Assembly (NCBI RefSeq): GCF_052857255.1
Contig: NC_135497.1
Location: forward strand, 111,364,880-111,428,879
Source: Amblyomma americanum
Lineage: Eukaryota; Arthropoda; Arachnida; Ixodida; Ixodidae
Direction of reading: 5' to 3'
DNA length: 64,000 nt
Below are positions 1-10,646 of this stretch, one piece after another (position 1 is the first letter of the stretch; each line of letters opens with the position of its first letter). The position numbers and the translations under genes are program-made. The notes beneath the pieces are model-generated. The model was not told the DNA's origin. It did no database searches and saw only the letters and a program-made list of their open reading frames with translations.

Positions 1-70
1 ACAAAGGTAAGTTACGCTTGAAAGTAATGTTTTCGTTATATTTACAATTGCGGACCTGACAATCCTGATC

Positions 71-895
71 TTGCACCCATTCATCTTTGCATTTAACACT
101 CCGAAACATTTGCTTGAAAATTGTCCCCGCATAATTATCGCACCCCCAAACTTCGCATTAATTTTCAGGGGAAAAAAGTGCGAGGATTACGCGAGTAAAT
201 ACGGTATATCAACCGCCTTCCTCAGGCGTTTGTTTGACTGCACAATAACATGCAGCAGCATTATTGCAGAAACAGTGCAGGTATTGTCTGAAGTTCTAAA
301 ATCTGTTGTCATGCTCCCCTCAAAAGAGGAAATTGTTGAACACTTGCCAAAGCAGTTCAGTAATGTAAGAGTTTTTGTCGACTGCACCGAGATAGCTTTG
401 GGGCAGCCCAACTGTTTGCAGTGTGCACTGAGAGTGTATTCACACTACAAGAGATAATTTACAGCTAAGTACATGGTAGCTGTCACTCCAGCTGGCATGA
501 TTGCTTATATAAGCGAAGGCTATGGGGGACGCGCATCCGAAAAGGCCATATTCGAACAAAGTGGCCCGATTGATGCACTTGAGCCAATATCAGATGCAAT
601 AATGGCTAATCGTGGGTTTTTAATCGACGAAATTTGTGCACACTAACTCATTGACCTTATCCGGCCTCCGTTAAAGAAACAAAAGAAGCATCTGTCTAAG
701 GAGGAAGCTCTTCGAAGCCAGACAATTGCTTTGGCCAGGGTGCATGTCGAACGTGCAATCCAACAGATGAAAACGTTTAAGATCCTGGCAACAAAAGTGC
801 CGTGGAACAAGGCTGGGCAATTGGACATCCTCATGATCATTGCCGGTATAACAAACCTTTCATCCCCAATTATTGCTGCACATCGTTTCTTGTGA
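71..895 (+). pseudogene. Harbinger-type (DDE_Tnp_4) transposase relic
   Basis: One reading frame carries a eukaryotic IS5/Harbinger-like transposase. It has an N-terminal helix-turn-helix-like part (EDYASKYGIS...), the first catalytic region VRVFVDCTEIALGQP, then after a stop KYMVAVTPAGMIAYISEGYG and GGRASEKAIFEQ, and the C-terminal IRPPLKKQKKHLSKEEA and RVHVERAIQQMKTFKIL. These blocks and their order match the family, which cuts and pastes DNA in the nucleus. Two in-frame TAA codons, at 455-457 and 635-637, break an otherwise colinear frame, so this is a dead copy. The real exon may start at 169: a consensus donor AAG|GTAAGT lies at 4-12 and a TTTTCAG acceptor ends at 168, so the first codons from 71 are probably intronic. 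Anything upstream, such as a THAP domain, is outside the window. The family call is firm; the exon model is inference. Confidence 0.85.
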
Positions 896-977
896 GATAC
901 TGCAATTGTGTATAAATTTTTGAAGTTGTATGTGAATGCTAAATGTAACAAAATGGAAAAATTGCTTCTCGCTCATA

Positions 978-1087
978 ATTTTTCAGCGCAACAGCACAGT
1001 CAAAGAAAAGAAGGATAAGAAGAAGGACGAACACAGCGCTGTGTTCGTCCTTCTTTTCTTTGGCTGTGTGCCGTTGTGCTGAAAAAC
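978..1087. repeat. Long palindrome, GCGC centre
   Basis: Two arms of about 50-60 bases pair around CACAGC|GCTGTG, with the centre between 1037 and 1038. The left arm is almost free of T and reads as an A/C/G strand ending GGACGAACACAGC; the right arm mirrors it. It has no coding content. It resembles three other palindromes in this window in composition and centre but not in exact sequence. Confidence 0.85.
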
Positions 1088-1888
1088 TGAGCTTGAATCA
1101 AGAATACTACCATCTAGCCCAAGAACTAACTCTACTGAAGAAAAAATTGCTCTTGTTGAATAAATGTGCTTGCATACAACTGACAAACTGATATTTATGG
1201 TGCAAGGAACACCATGGCTGAACTGTGGTCTGCTAGAGGTGGGGAACCCATTCTTCTGAGCAATTCAAACACAAAAACTTATACCAAGTGGTCACTGTTA
1301 GGTAGCATTGGACAGTGAACCTTGCACATCCTGCGTACGAAGCGGATGCTCAAACCACTGGCCACTGCTGTGGTTGCATGCACACAATTGTTTTGTACCT
1401 CTATTTCATGTACTTTTCGAGCTGTACTGTAACCTGTTATCCTTTGGCTATTCGACTCTTTTCGCTGAGTGCATATAGGGCATAAATCTGACATGTTTTG
1501 CATGGATGACCAAACCATATCCAAACAGATTTTCAGCCGGCATTTCAATAAAGGCGTGTTGAAAGATGAGGATCATTGCAAGCCATTTCGAGTGATGACC
1601 ATCAAGCATTAACAATTCCAAAAGCCAGGGCAGTGCGTACACATACTTCGGGCATATTCCCAAGAAACAACTAGAAGCAGATAGTCGTAACTCGAGCACG
1701 GCTGTCTAGCTCTGCAAAAAGATAAAGAGGCATTCTTGGGCTTTATTTCAGATTGAATACAATCAAAAATGCTCCCAGTCCCATAATTTTAACAGCTGCG
1801 CAGAAAGGTACTCTGTGAGAAGCAGGAAGTAATGTTTACAGTTTTCATACCACAGACTGAGCACCTGCCATTATGTCCTAAGCATTAA

Positions 1889-2450
1889 AGGGGCCACTAA
1901 CTGGTATGATAACAGAAGAGCAAGGAAAATGGCTAAGCATGTTGGAAATTCGCCTATGCAACAAGGATGTGCACTTTCTCGTGAGGGCAAAGAGCAGGTT
2001 TACCTACTCCTCATCAGTGATATGTATTTGCAACTTCATAGATGCAATGCCTGCATTTCGATGAAGGCTTAACGCAAAAGGAGCACTCATGCTGCAATAT
2101 GTTGCCATGATCTCGTGGTGCCCCAATTCCTAACCCTTCCCTGGAGCGGTGTGAAGCACCCTGGCCAGCTACAACTTGGCTGACCAGCTTCACCTGATCA
2201 GCTGGTCAACAGCAGTTTTAGACGCCACAGGGCTCCTGAAATAGGTGGCCCTCCCCAGCACACTACTTAACACTGACCAACAAATAAGTTTTACTGTCTC
2301 TCTGTGCACATTAAAGAACCCCAGCTGGTCGAAATTAATCTGGAGCCCTCCAGTATGGAGTCCCTCATAGCCCACAGGTTGCTTCAGAATGTTACACCCC
2401 ACAATTTAGTTTTTTCTCCTTGCTCTCTTTTTATCATGTTTTATGGCCCC
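1889..2450. mobile_element. Candidate TTAA-type MITE
   Basis: AGGGGCCACTAAC begins directly after a TTAA (1885-1888), and the inverted form ATGGCCCCT ends before TTAG. This gives short terminal inverted repeats bracketing about 560 bases without a credible ORF. The TTAA target suggests a piggyBac-mobilised non-autonomous element. The inverted repeat is only about 9-11 bases, so the call is tentative. A SINE fragment lies inside it. A second sequence starting TTAAAGGGGCGG occurs at 32015 without a recognisable far end. Confidence 0.45.
2303..2408 (+). mobile_element. tRNA-SINE 3' fragment
   Basis: The core CACATTAAAGAACCCCAG, the words GGTCGAAATTAATC and GGAGCCCTCC, and the end CTCATAGCCCACAGG match the body shared by the complete SINEs of this window. 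The tRNA-like head is absent, so it is 5'-truncated. Confidence 0.75.
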
Positions 2451-2520
2451 TTTAGGCAGTATGATAGAACATCTGGCACTTAGCAGCAAAGGCACAAGGG
2501 ACTAAACGAATAAAAATAAT

Positions 2521-3350
2521 TTACTGTCCTACTTTCCGCAAAAGCTCGGACGCTACACATGCCTTGTAGATGTCAACAACAGAGTCTTTGAAAGATTCAA
2601 AGATTTCTTCTTCATAAATCACATCTACGCATGTAAATTGCAGGTTATCACAAAAAACAAAAAAGTGTGCTTCCTTAACACCACAGATAGCCATCTCCAC
2701 ATTTAACTGAGTCATATATTCTTAATTTGGCCTCAGCATTTCACTACTGCTAAAAGAATTTTGCAGCTTTACACGGCATTTGATTTCCAAAATGACCTCC
2801 TTGCCCTCGCAGCACTGCCAGAGAAAGGTTGTCCTGCCATCGGGCGAGCAGCCAATAAATGGCAGATCACAGTGCAAAATCAGGCCAGTCTGCTACAACT
2901 CGACTTTATGGCCCTGGGCTTCCTGCCACTGCACTTATGTGTTGCGTGCAGCATCTTCCTTGGCACTATCAGCTCGCATGGCAGGGGTGCTTACATGAGA
3001 TGTTCTGAAAATGAGACTCAGAAATGGAGCAATATTTGGTGCAGCCTTTGCACGAGGATATGTTTTGGCACGGGTCATGGAAGCGTGCAATGCTTGCAGT
3101 TACAAGGCCCTTCCTATATTTGTGCCATGCTGGTGCAGACTGTTGACCGCTCAATCTTTTTCCGGACAGTCTCTGGGCCATACACGTCGCATATGTACTC
3201 CAACACGCCTTCTGGAGTCTTGCTCTCCAGGTCCTTTGCCTCTTCTTTGAGCAGCACCAGAAGTGGTGGAGGGCAGGAATGGCAGCGGGTCTTTCTTTCT
3301 GCACAAAATAAGCACATAGCAACATTAAAACAGCTGTCCTTGAACATCAA
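2521..3350 (-). pseudogene. YqaJ-domain nuclease pseudogene
   Basis: On the minus strand the YqaJ-like nuclease pattern can be followed in order. It runs WHKYRKGLVTAS (the usual entry motif of the domain), a TPAMRADSAKEDAARN block, TGLILHCDLPFIGCSPDG with the acidic metal ligand, EVILEIKCRVK carrying the E-x-K catalytic pair, and a final MTQLNVEMAICGVKEAHFFV strand-helix block ending in a stop at 2521. The segments lie in different frames, and the middle one holds in-frame TAA and TAG codons, so it cannot be translated whole. YqaJ proteins are lambda-exonuclease-like nucleases that process DNA ends; in arthropod genomes they are often part of mobile or selfish elements. No partner gene is visible. 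The domain call is by motif, not by search. Confidence 0.7.
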
Positions 3351-3369
3351 AAAAGAGCAGCGGTACTAG

Positions 3370-6300
3370 TGAATTAACACTCACTTTCTTTTAAACGCCT
3401 TTGCCTCAAAAATAGCCAGCTACTTCCTACAACAGTGCAATTAATCACTTCATGTCAAGCCACTGCAATCAGCACATGACGATGCAAGGAATTACTTTGT
3501 TTAGCCGCTTAATCAGCCATTGATCTATATCAGACAATAAAGAGCAAGGGCACTTATGTACTATCTTGCTTTCGTTTTCTAACTTGAAATGAGAATCATG
3601 CCAGCACTAAGTGTTTCTAAACATACACCTCTGCACTCAACTTACTTTGAGCTCGTTGACTGGTGTTCCCCTGGTGGCAATTATTCAATAACTAGCTTTA
3701 GTCTAAAAAATTGTATATATACCTACAGTACCCTCTAAACATTCCCTTCCTTCATGTTGCACACCAGAATGAGAAAGTTTTTCTTTCACCTTGCGGAAGC
3801 TCTAAATGATTTACTTGAAAGGCGTACATTTAGTAGATCTGTACGAAGCAAGTGGAGTAACATGAAATTATTTTAATGCTTGCCAGGCTTTTTCCTATCT
3901 GTTTTTCTGCGTGTTTTTTCAGTACCTACGAAAATCATATTCAGCGCATGTTCAAAAGCATATTCCAGTACCTGCAAAAGCAGAGTCGGTGCTGTGTGTG
4001 TCCCTTCTGTCTGCGTCCATGTCTTTTGCACTTTTTTTAAGAAGCATATTCAGCCTTTCGTAATGTCGCAAAGCAAAGCACTTTTCCTAAAATGCTTCTG
4101 AGCCACAAGACAACAAATTTAAAATAGTTCCGAGAGCTATGACATCCGTTTTGCCATCTAAACAGCTCTAAGGAAGACAAAAAACGTACTAATTATGAAT
4201 GATACGAATGATACTACACAAGCACACTACACCAAAAAATGTTCCACTGAAAGCGCTGTGCTGAGACTCTGAACAGTGACAAACACGTTACCATACTTAT
4301 AAAGATATGCAGACTATTGCAGCACTTTTGCCTCACTGCAAGAATAGAAATTTGTTTTACATTCAGCCACATTTCTTCTGAAATCAGCAGGCCATAATGG
4401 CCTCATGATGACAGTTATAGGGTGGTAGTGCTCTTATGTGTTCCGTTATGAAAACAGAAGCTATGCTACACTGACTTCGCTGAACAAGTTCTTCAGTCCA
4501 GTTATGGCATGTAAAAAGATACATGATACGAGGATGGTTGTAAGCATGTGCTTACCATTACACAAAATGAAAGTTCCTGCTACTACACTTTTTATGTGGG
4601 CAACTTATAACATATTTATCCCAGAATTTCTTGTTACATCTTGCCAATACTCACTGCTTATTCCTTGAACAGGCAATGAAGAGTTCAGCTGTCCTGGCTG
4701 CTTGGGTTTTCTGCAAAAGAATACAATATTGTTGAATACTTGGCAATAATGAAGTGCACCTCACTATGAACAAGACTTGAGTGTAGAAGCAGACATATCT
4801 CTCTGCTTTTTTAGTCAATTCACATAATTTTTTTTAATACCATGCCAAGGTCACACCATATGATTAATCATGGTGCATAAGCATCATTACAACATACAGT
4901 GCAAAGCAGTTGCAACACCCAGGGCCATCTGTGTCCTCACTTGTCTGTGGTCATCACATTCTGTTATCTGTAAGCATGCTAAACCACGCTGCCTGTACAT
5001 TTCTTTTATTGCTTACAGTAACATCAGTGCAGAACCTTAGTGGTGCATTTTACATTGAGTGGAATGTTAGCATTCACCTAACCAAAGTAGAACAACTGCA
5101 AAGGAAGGCTGTGCAACTTTCTCGAAACTTGGCAGCTGCAGCCGACGGATGACGACATTTGTCTCAGAGGAAACAAACCTACTCTGCCTTATGGGCTGCC
5201 CAAATCGTTTATTTCACTGTCAAGCATCATTATATTATGGCAGTTGAGTATTGCTGTTGACTTACCCTCAATTTATATCAGAAATGTTGGCTTATCAAAA
5301 ACCGCAACTGTTGTGTAAAGCTGCAAAAGCAAATGAAACAGACATTGAAACCTCGGTAGAGACTCAGCAGAGAGATGCATAATGCACAGAAGGAGCCACA
5401 CTTAAAGGAGATAAAAGAAATTAACCAAAAACTCCATGCACAATTTAAAAAACATCATGAAGAGATAAGGCGTTCACGTTTCCTAAAAGGGAGCCTTCTG
5501 AACCCACCAACACTAAAACAAACTATATGCATGTAGCATTTACCTGTGGAATGCCAATGCAGAGTTCGGTGCACTGCTGCAAATTAATGCAGCTGTGCTC
5601 TCCTGATCGTTGTTGGGAAGCAGACATGCAGGAGTGGGCAGTTTTGTGTGGCAAAATTTCCACAGCGGCCTTGGTGCGCCCTTCTCTTGCACGTCTTTTT
5701 TTTTGTTGCCCATGCACATTCCATATCTGTGCAGCTCAGCACCTGCAATGCCCGAAGCCCTACCCTAAAAGAAATATTTTGAATGAATCAGAGGATTTAC
5801 TAATCTTTGACAACAGTTAAAGTGCAGATTATTCAAGCAGCCAGAATACATAAAACAGGCTTTTAAAGCAACATCAGGCTAATGCTGCTGATAATGAGAC
5901 AGATATCTGTACAAAATTAATGAGATATTAGCTAGACACAAGTAAACGCCCAGTGCATAGTGATAAACTTCTTGCAGCCATGCTACAACAAAACTTGGAA
6001 CATTTGGCTTCTCTAGTGTATGTAAGCAAACTTCCAGCAACTGGTTTTGCTGTTTATCCCTGGTAAGGGTCGAAGTGTTCGTTTCGCTTATTTCTGGAAA
6101 CGAACGCATCGTCTCCTCACAGGCGCGGTTTCGCTCAACCGCCAATCTGCCGAGGAGATCGGGCGACTGTCCGTCGGCCTGAAAAACCGTCACACTACGA
6201 AGATAACCGGTCGTTTGGTCGTGCTAGCGTCGTCATCGGTCTATCCGACAGGCCGCGGTCTGCCAGCAACGGGATCTGCCGGTAATACCACCGACCACAT

Positions 6301-7160
6301 TCCATTATGCCTAGGCAATTCCAAGATCAGCCTACGGCTAACTGAACCCTTACAAACCTGAGGGGAAATAAACGCTATATCAATACACAAAAGTGTTTAA
6401 AATTTTCTGTACACCCCTACCACCACAGGCTATTCGGTATTTGTTTTGGCGAAAAAGTCAAGCACGTGCAGCCAACAGCTTTATGAAAGGGAAGACGAGT
6501 TCGCGTGCCGCAGTGTGCAATCGGCGCAATCTAATGAACTCAACTTTCCAAACCATTCACCTCTTTCATAGCAGCGAGACAGCTCGACATACATGGCACT
6601 AGACGAGCAGTAAGTCGTGCGTTCTCACACCGATGTTTTACACCGGCTGGCGAAAAGATAAAAAGAGCGTTCTACTTACATGTACAGGTGAATGAGGACT
6701 GCAGCAATGTGCTTGCATTTTGCCGAAAGTCCAGCTGTGCAGGAACAGGTACCCCCCGACCACCGCAGGCTCTTGAAAAACGCCCGTCACTTGCACCAAT
6801 ATCCCATGCGAGTCCGAACCCACGTCGGACGACTGAACGCAAAGAGCGACAACCTCTGTGCCGCTATCAATTTTGTTTTTTGCTCCAATTGAGATTATGT
6901 GTCTAGCGCCGAGGACTCGTTCACCCTCAACGAAACATCGGGAGGTCACATCGCAATTCAAGAACCCCACTACGATACGTAGAGCCATATTTTGCGCGAC
7001 CCACCCTCGATCCGCCATTGCTGCAGTGTTGCCAGATTTCGCCGTGCTACTTTGGCGCCCCCTGCAGGTCGCTTGACTTGCGAAAAGTTCTCCTAGGTAC
7101 CCTAGGTACAGTACTAGTACACTCTAACAGTACTGTACCCTAGGCCCGGCTCACTGTTGG
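3370..7160. other. No gene seen
   Basis: Only short ORFs without recognisable domains occur here, on both strands, and no RNA gene or repeat boundary was secured. Base composition shifts from AT-rich (to about 6040) to more GC-rich. A small inverted cluster of CCTAGG and GTACAGTACT words lies at 7091-7145. Confidence 0.6.
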
Positions 7161-7379
7161 CCGCGTGCCTCCTTCGGGAGAAAGTAGCGGCGGCGCTGTC
7201 GTCGCCCACACTTGAAGCGAGCGCGCTCGTCGTCTGCTACTGCGAATCGCTTCGCATTGCTTTCGTCGCGGCACCTCGCCTCTTTCGTGCCTTATTCTGC
7301 GTCAGTGTCTTGATGATGCGCCCAAGCGGCGGTTAAACCACTGTTACACGCCAGGCTCCACCACTGAGCACGCAAGAAC

Positions 7380-7862
7380 AGCCCAAGAACGGAAGTTATC
7401 TCTTTTCAAGGCTCCCGAAGATGAAACGGAAAGGCTTGTTTGGCAGCGAAATCTGCGCAGGCTTGACAGGCCGCTTGGCCCCGATTGTGCAGTTTGCGAA
7501 CTCCACTTTGAACCGCACCTCATTTTGAGGGATTAAGGCCACGTTATAGATGGAAAGGAAGTCAGATACCCGAGGTGGACTGCAAAGCTCGCCCCTAATG
7601 CAGTTCCAACCCTTCTCCCGATTTTGTCCGCCTATTCGAGCAAGACAACTCCGACTCCAAGGCTCCAAAGAAAAAGACGGCAGCAAGAGGAGCCATGCGA
7701 TACCAGATGTAAAGTTCGCCGCTCGGACCGCGATCAAGAGAGAGATCATGGTGCGGACGTTGCAGTGGGCAACGAAGAATGCGAAGGTGTTGCCGCAACG
7801 GACAAAGTTAATGTCGCCGACCTGCGTGGACTCACACCTCCTTCGAAATCTTGGGCGCTGTG
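7380..7862 (+). pseudogene. THAP-domain relic
   Basis: The frame reads ERKLSLFKAPEDETERLVWQ, then a C-x2-H pair in CAVCELHFEPHLI, then LAPNAVPTLLP. These are the central Trp, the second zinc-ligand pair and the AVP box of a C2CH THAP zinc finger, a DNA-binding module typical of P-element transposases and THAP proteins. A TAA between the ligand pair and the AVP box (around 7531) kills the frame. The first cysteine pair would lie in an upstream exon that was not found. Downstream the frame stays open in a Lys/Arg/Glu-rich stretch until a SINE interrupts it at 7863. Confidence 0.75.
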
Positions 7863-8120
7863 AATAATAATAATAATTGGTTTTAGGGGAAAGGAAATGG
7901 CGCAGTATCTGTCTCATATCGTTGGACACCTGAACCGCGCCGTAAGGGAAGGGATAAGGGAGGGAGTGAAAGGTGCCGTAGTGGAGGGCTCCGGATTAAT
8001 TTCGACCACCAGGGGAGCTTTGACGTGCACTGACATTGCACAGCACACGGGCGCCTTAGCGTTTTTCCTCCATAAAAACGCAGCCGCCGCGGTCGGCTGC
8101 GTTTTTATGACGCTGTGACA
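7863..8120 (-). mobile_element. tRNA-SINE with 17-bp target duplication and folded-back 5' end
   Basis: A minus-oriented SINE body (TAA-rich tail at 7863, GGAGGGCTCCGG, TTTCGACCACC, GTGCACTGACATTGCAC) is flanked by AAATCTTGGGCGCTGTG (7846-7862) and the one-mismatch copy AAATCTTAGGCGCTGTG (8121-8137). Its 5' end does not run on into the tRNA head. At 8071-8109 it folds back on itself, with 16-base arms and the loop CCGCGGT. It lies inside the THAP/P-type relic and so postdates it. Confidence 0.85.
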
Positions 8121-8137
8121 AAATCTTAGGCGCTGTG

Positions 8138-8448
8138 CCTGAGACTTCGGTGGCATATTGTATCCCTCCGTGAAACTTTTCAAGTTTATTACTGATCTTG
8201 AGGACATATTTACAGGGTGTTTTAGCTCTAACAAGCTCCACCAAGACAGCATCATGGATATAATGGCTGTCATACATACCAACGAGATGGCAGCTATCGG
8301 ATGCGATGAATACAGAAAAACACTAACAGCAAGTATGATTGGATTTTATGTAGTTACGCGAATGCACTTTTATATCAAATGCTTAAATAAGGCCCGGGAT
8401 GCAGCACGCAGGAAGTCTCACCAACATTCAAAACTAAGTCGACTATGA
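8138..8448 (+). pseudogene. P-type transposase C-terminal relic
   Basis: After the SINE, an open stretch reads FGGILYPSVKLFKFITDLED and continues through NKLHQDSIMDI to YVVTRMHFYIKCLNKA. It resembles the C-terminal segment after the RNase-H region of P/THAP9-type transposases; the intact gene near 54.4 kb has RGGLKYPSESVLKIC at the matching place. It is out of frame with the THAP relic upstream, so at least one frameshift separates them. Relationship is by motif and context. Confidence 0.5.
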
Positions 8449-9797
8449 AAGTGTATTGAATCTGTTGAACAATGATTAACTATGACATGCAGTGAGCATA
8501 TGCTGCGTAAATAAAAGTGCACTGGTGGATATGACAACTGTGCTGTTCATTATTGGAGATATGATTCTTCAAATAACTTGTAAGGAAAGTAAGGAAAAAA
8601 TTACACCAGCAATTAAACCAGGAATGCATACATTCAATATATGGCATTCGAGCGCGTTGCGTTCGTAAAAAGCAGTCACGGCGCAAATAACGCAGTGAAT
8701 TTGAAAGTTTTTGCCAAATATGGTCCTATTAAGGAAACAATTAAGTATACCACCATTGCCTTACACCTGCGACAAGCTTCCTTTTTTATGCGTTTTCGTT
8801 TTGGGGCCTATGATTGAACCTAAACTAACTTTTTTTATTTTGTCATTGAAGACGCTCAAAAGTGAGGACACGTGCGCAATTAGGCACGTATTTTATGCAG
8901 AGTGCGCCATCAGTCACAGATAGAAGTTAGCCATTAGTACGACGCCCAAGTATCCAGCTCAACCACGCGCGGGAAAACCGATATGCGATGCAGTGCCCGT
9001 TTCCGGCCCGACAGCACAACTACAACTTGTTCCCATGACAGTATCGAAGCCTTGACACGAGTAAAACGAAGCTGCAAGAAACAAAATCAAATGCAAGAAC
9101 GTCTGGCTCTGGCTACTCTTACAACACCCCGTGGTAGTAAACTGAAGCCGCATCAAACGCCACACGAAGCGCATATCCTAGCAGAACAGCGGCCCGAAGG
9201 CTGACGCGCTTTCAACTGCGGTCGACTGCAGCGCCGCCGCAACTTTCTACCGCTCAAGGCACGCTCCGGCGGAGGCGGTCGCGCCACTGCGTATGTCCTA
9301 GTTCACTGTACCCTATAAGTTATAGGTATGTGTTAGTAGTTTGCTAAAGGCGTTTTCTACCCAACATCACATAAATCCCTCAAATTGCCGCCATTTTTTT
9401 TTCATGTGCATTCCATGACGGAGAGGATTTTCATAGTTGCCATTAGATAGCTTCGTTTTCAGCCAAATTTGTTACAAGATTTTGGGAAAAGTGGAACATG
9501 TCCAGAATTTTTTTATACTAATGTGAAAAAATTTTGTTCTAAATAGAAAACCGTGGCGACGGTAGAGACTTTAGCGAACTTTAGCCGTTTTAGAAGCACG
9601 CGCGTCTGCAGCGGTAGCCAGTTGCGTATTTTCGATTCTGATTTGTAGCGTTCTGGTGGCGCGTCGCGGTGGTGGTTAGACGCTTGTTCTCGTCTTTGGT
9701 TCGTAAGTCTATTTTCAATTATAACATTTTCCTGTCACCTGGACACGAATCTGGACATATTGGTTGTTCGCTCTACCGACACTCAGCCACAGTCGTG

Positions 9798-10646
9798 ATG
9801 GAAGAAATAGTGGCTAATGTTGGCAATGTTGTCTTCGAGATTGAGAAGGCCCTAGAACAACAGGTCGGAGCGTTGCCGCTACCGTTCCCAGGTATGGACA
9901 AGTCAGGTGCAGCCGTATGCTCCTTTTACCAGCAGGGAAAATGCACCAAAGGATCTGCTTGCCCTTTTAGGCATATTAATGGTGACCGGTCTGTGGTGTG
10001 CAAGCATTGGCTCCGAGGTCTTTGCAAAAAAGGCGACCAATGCGAATTCCTCCACGAGTACGACATGACGAAAATGCCCGAGTGCTACTTCTACTCGCGT
10101 TTCAACTCGTGTAGTAACAAGCAATGCCCATTCCTGCACATCGATCCTGACGCCAAGGTTAAAGATTGCCCGTGGTATGATCGAGGGTTTTGCCGGCTTG
10201 GCCCCAACTGTCGCTACCGGCACACAAGGCGCGTCATGTGCGTCAACTACCTCAGCGGATTTTGCCCCGATGGGCCTCATTGCAAGTTTGTGCACCCGAA
10301 GTTCGACTTACCTGTTCAAGGCCCTGGACCGAATCCTAACGTTATATGCCACTTCTGTGGTGAGGCTGGACACAAAGCAGCATTCTGCTACAAGATGCCA
10401 GTAGAGAGCAGGGAAGGCCAGCACCACTCTCCCTCGCAGATCTACAGTCACTACAGTGGAATAGAACGACGTGATTACGACGACGGCGGCGCAGGCACCC
10501 ACACTGGAGGTGGACAACGGGGCTTCAGGCCACTGGATCAAGTCACCTGCTTCAAGTGTGGAGAAAAGGGACACTATGCAAATAAGTGTCCGAAAGGACA
10601 TTTGGCTTTCCTCAGCAGTGCTCTAAATAACATCCCATGCATTTAG
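9798..10646 (+). CDS. CPSF4: CPSF30/CPSF4, mRNA 3'-end processing zinc-finger protein (copy A)
   Basis: This 282-residue protein is the 30-kDa subunit of the cleavage and polyadenylation specificity factor, which binds the AAUAAA signal in the nucleus together with WDR33. Five CCCH fingers are complete: C41-C49-C55-H59, C68-C76-C82-H86, C96-C105-C110-H114, C124-C132-C138-H142 and C148-C156-C162-H166. Two CCHC zinc knuckles follow, at C184-C187-H192-C197 and C251-C254-H259-C264. Motifs such as LPFPGMDKSGAAVC and HEYDMTKMPECYFYS are near-invariant in animals. The ATG at 9798 is chosen because MEEIVANVGNVVFEIEKALE matches the usual N-terminus; an in-frame upstream ATG at 9669 would add an atypical 43-residue leader. 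No introns interrupt it, although animal CPSF4 genes are normally split, so a retrocopy origin is likely. It differs from copy B by reciprocal 3-codon indels. No disabling mutation is seen; expression is unknown. Confidence 0.93.
   Translation: MEEIVANVGNVVFEIEKALEQQVGALPLPFPGMDKSGAAVCSFYQQGKCTKGSACPFRHINGDRSVVCKHWLRGLCKKGDQCEFLHEYDMTKMPECYFYSRFNSCSNKQCPFLHIDPDAKVKDCPWYDRGFCRLGPNCRYRHTRRVMCVNYLSGFCPDGPHCKFVHPKFDLPVQGPGPNPNVICHFCGEAGHKAAFCYKMPVESREGQHHSPSQIYSHYSGIERRDYDDGGAGTHTGGGQRGFRPLDQVTCFKCGEKGHYANKCPKGHLAFLSSALNNIPCI

Larger units (their letters stand above)
7163..9262. mobile_element. Candidate P-like element bounded by degenerate inverted repeats
   Basis: A segment at 7163-7204 (GCGTGCCTCC, then GAGAAAGTAGCGGCGGCGCTG) reappears inverted at 9222-9262 as a near match of about 40 bases. 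The bracketed 2.1 kb contains a THAP relic and a P-transposase C-terminal relic in the same orientation. This suggests the repeats are the termini of a decayed non-autonomous P-like element. No target duplication was found. Confidence 0.45.

Noticed and set aside
2761..3369. 202-codon plus-strand ORF
   Set aside because: It is the antisense shadow of the YqaJ pseudogene; the domain motifs are on the minus strand.
6638..7018. 126-codon minus-strand ORF
   Set aside because: No recognisable domain, overlapped by equally long plus-strand frames; GC-rich chance ORF.
9903..10295. 130-codon minus-strand ORF antisense to CPSF30, conserved in both blocks (also 19432-19824)
   Set aside because: It is preserved only because the sense CPSF30 sequence is; codon pattern and homology belong to the plus strand.
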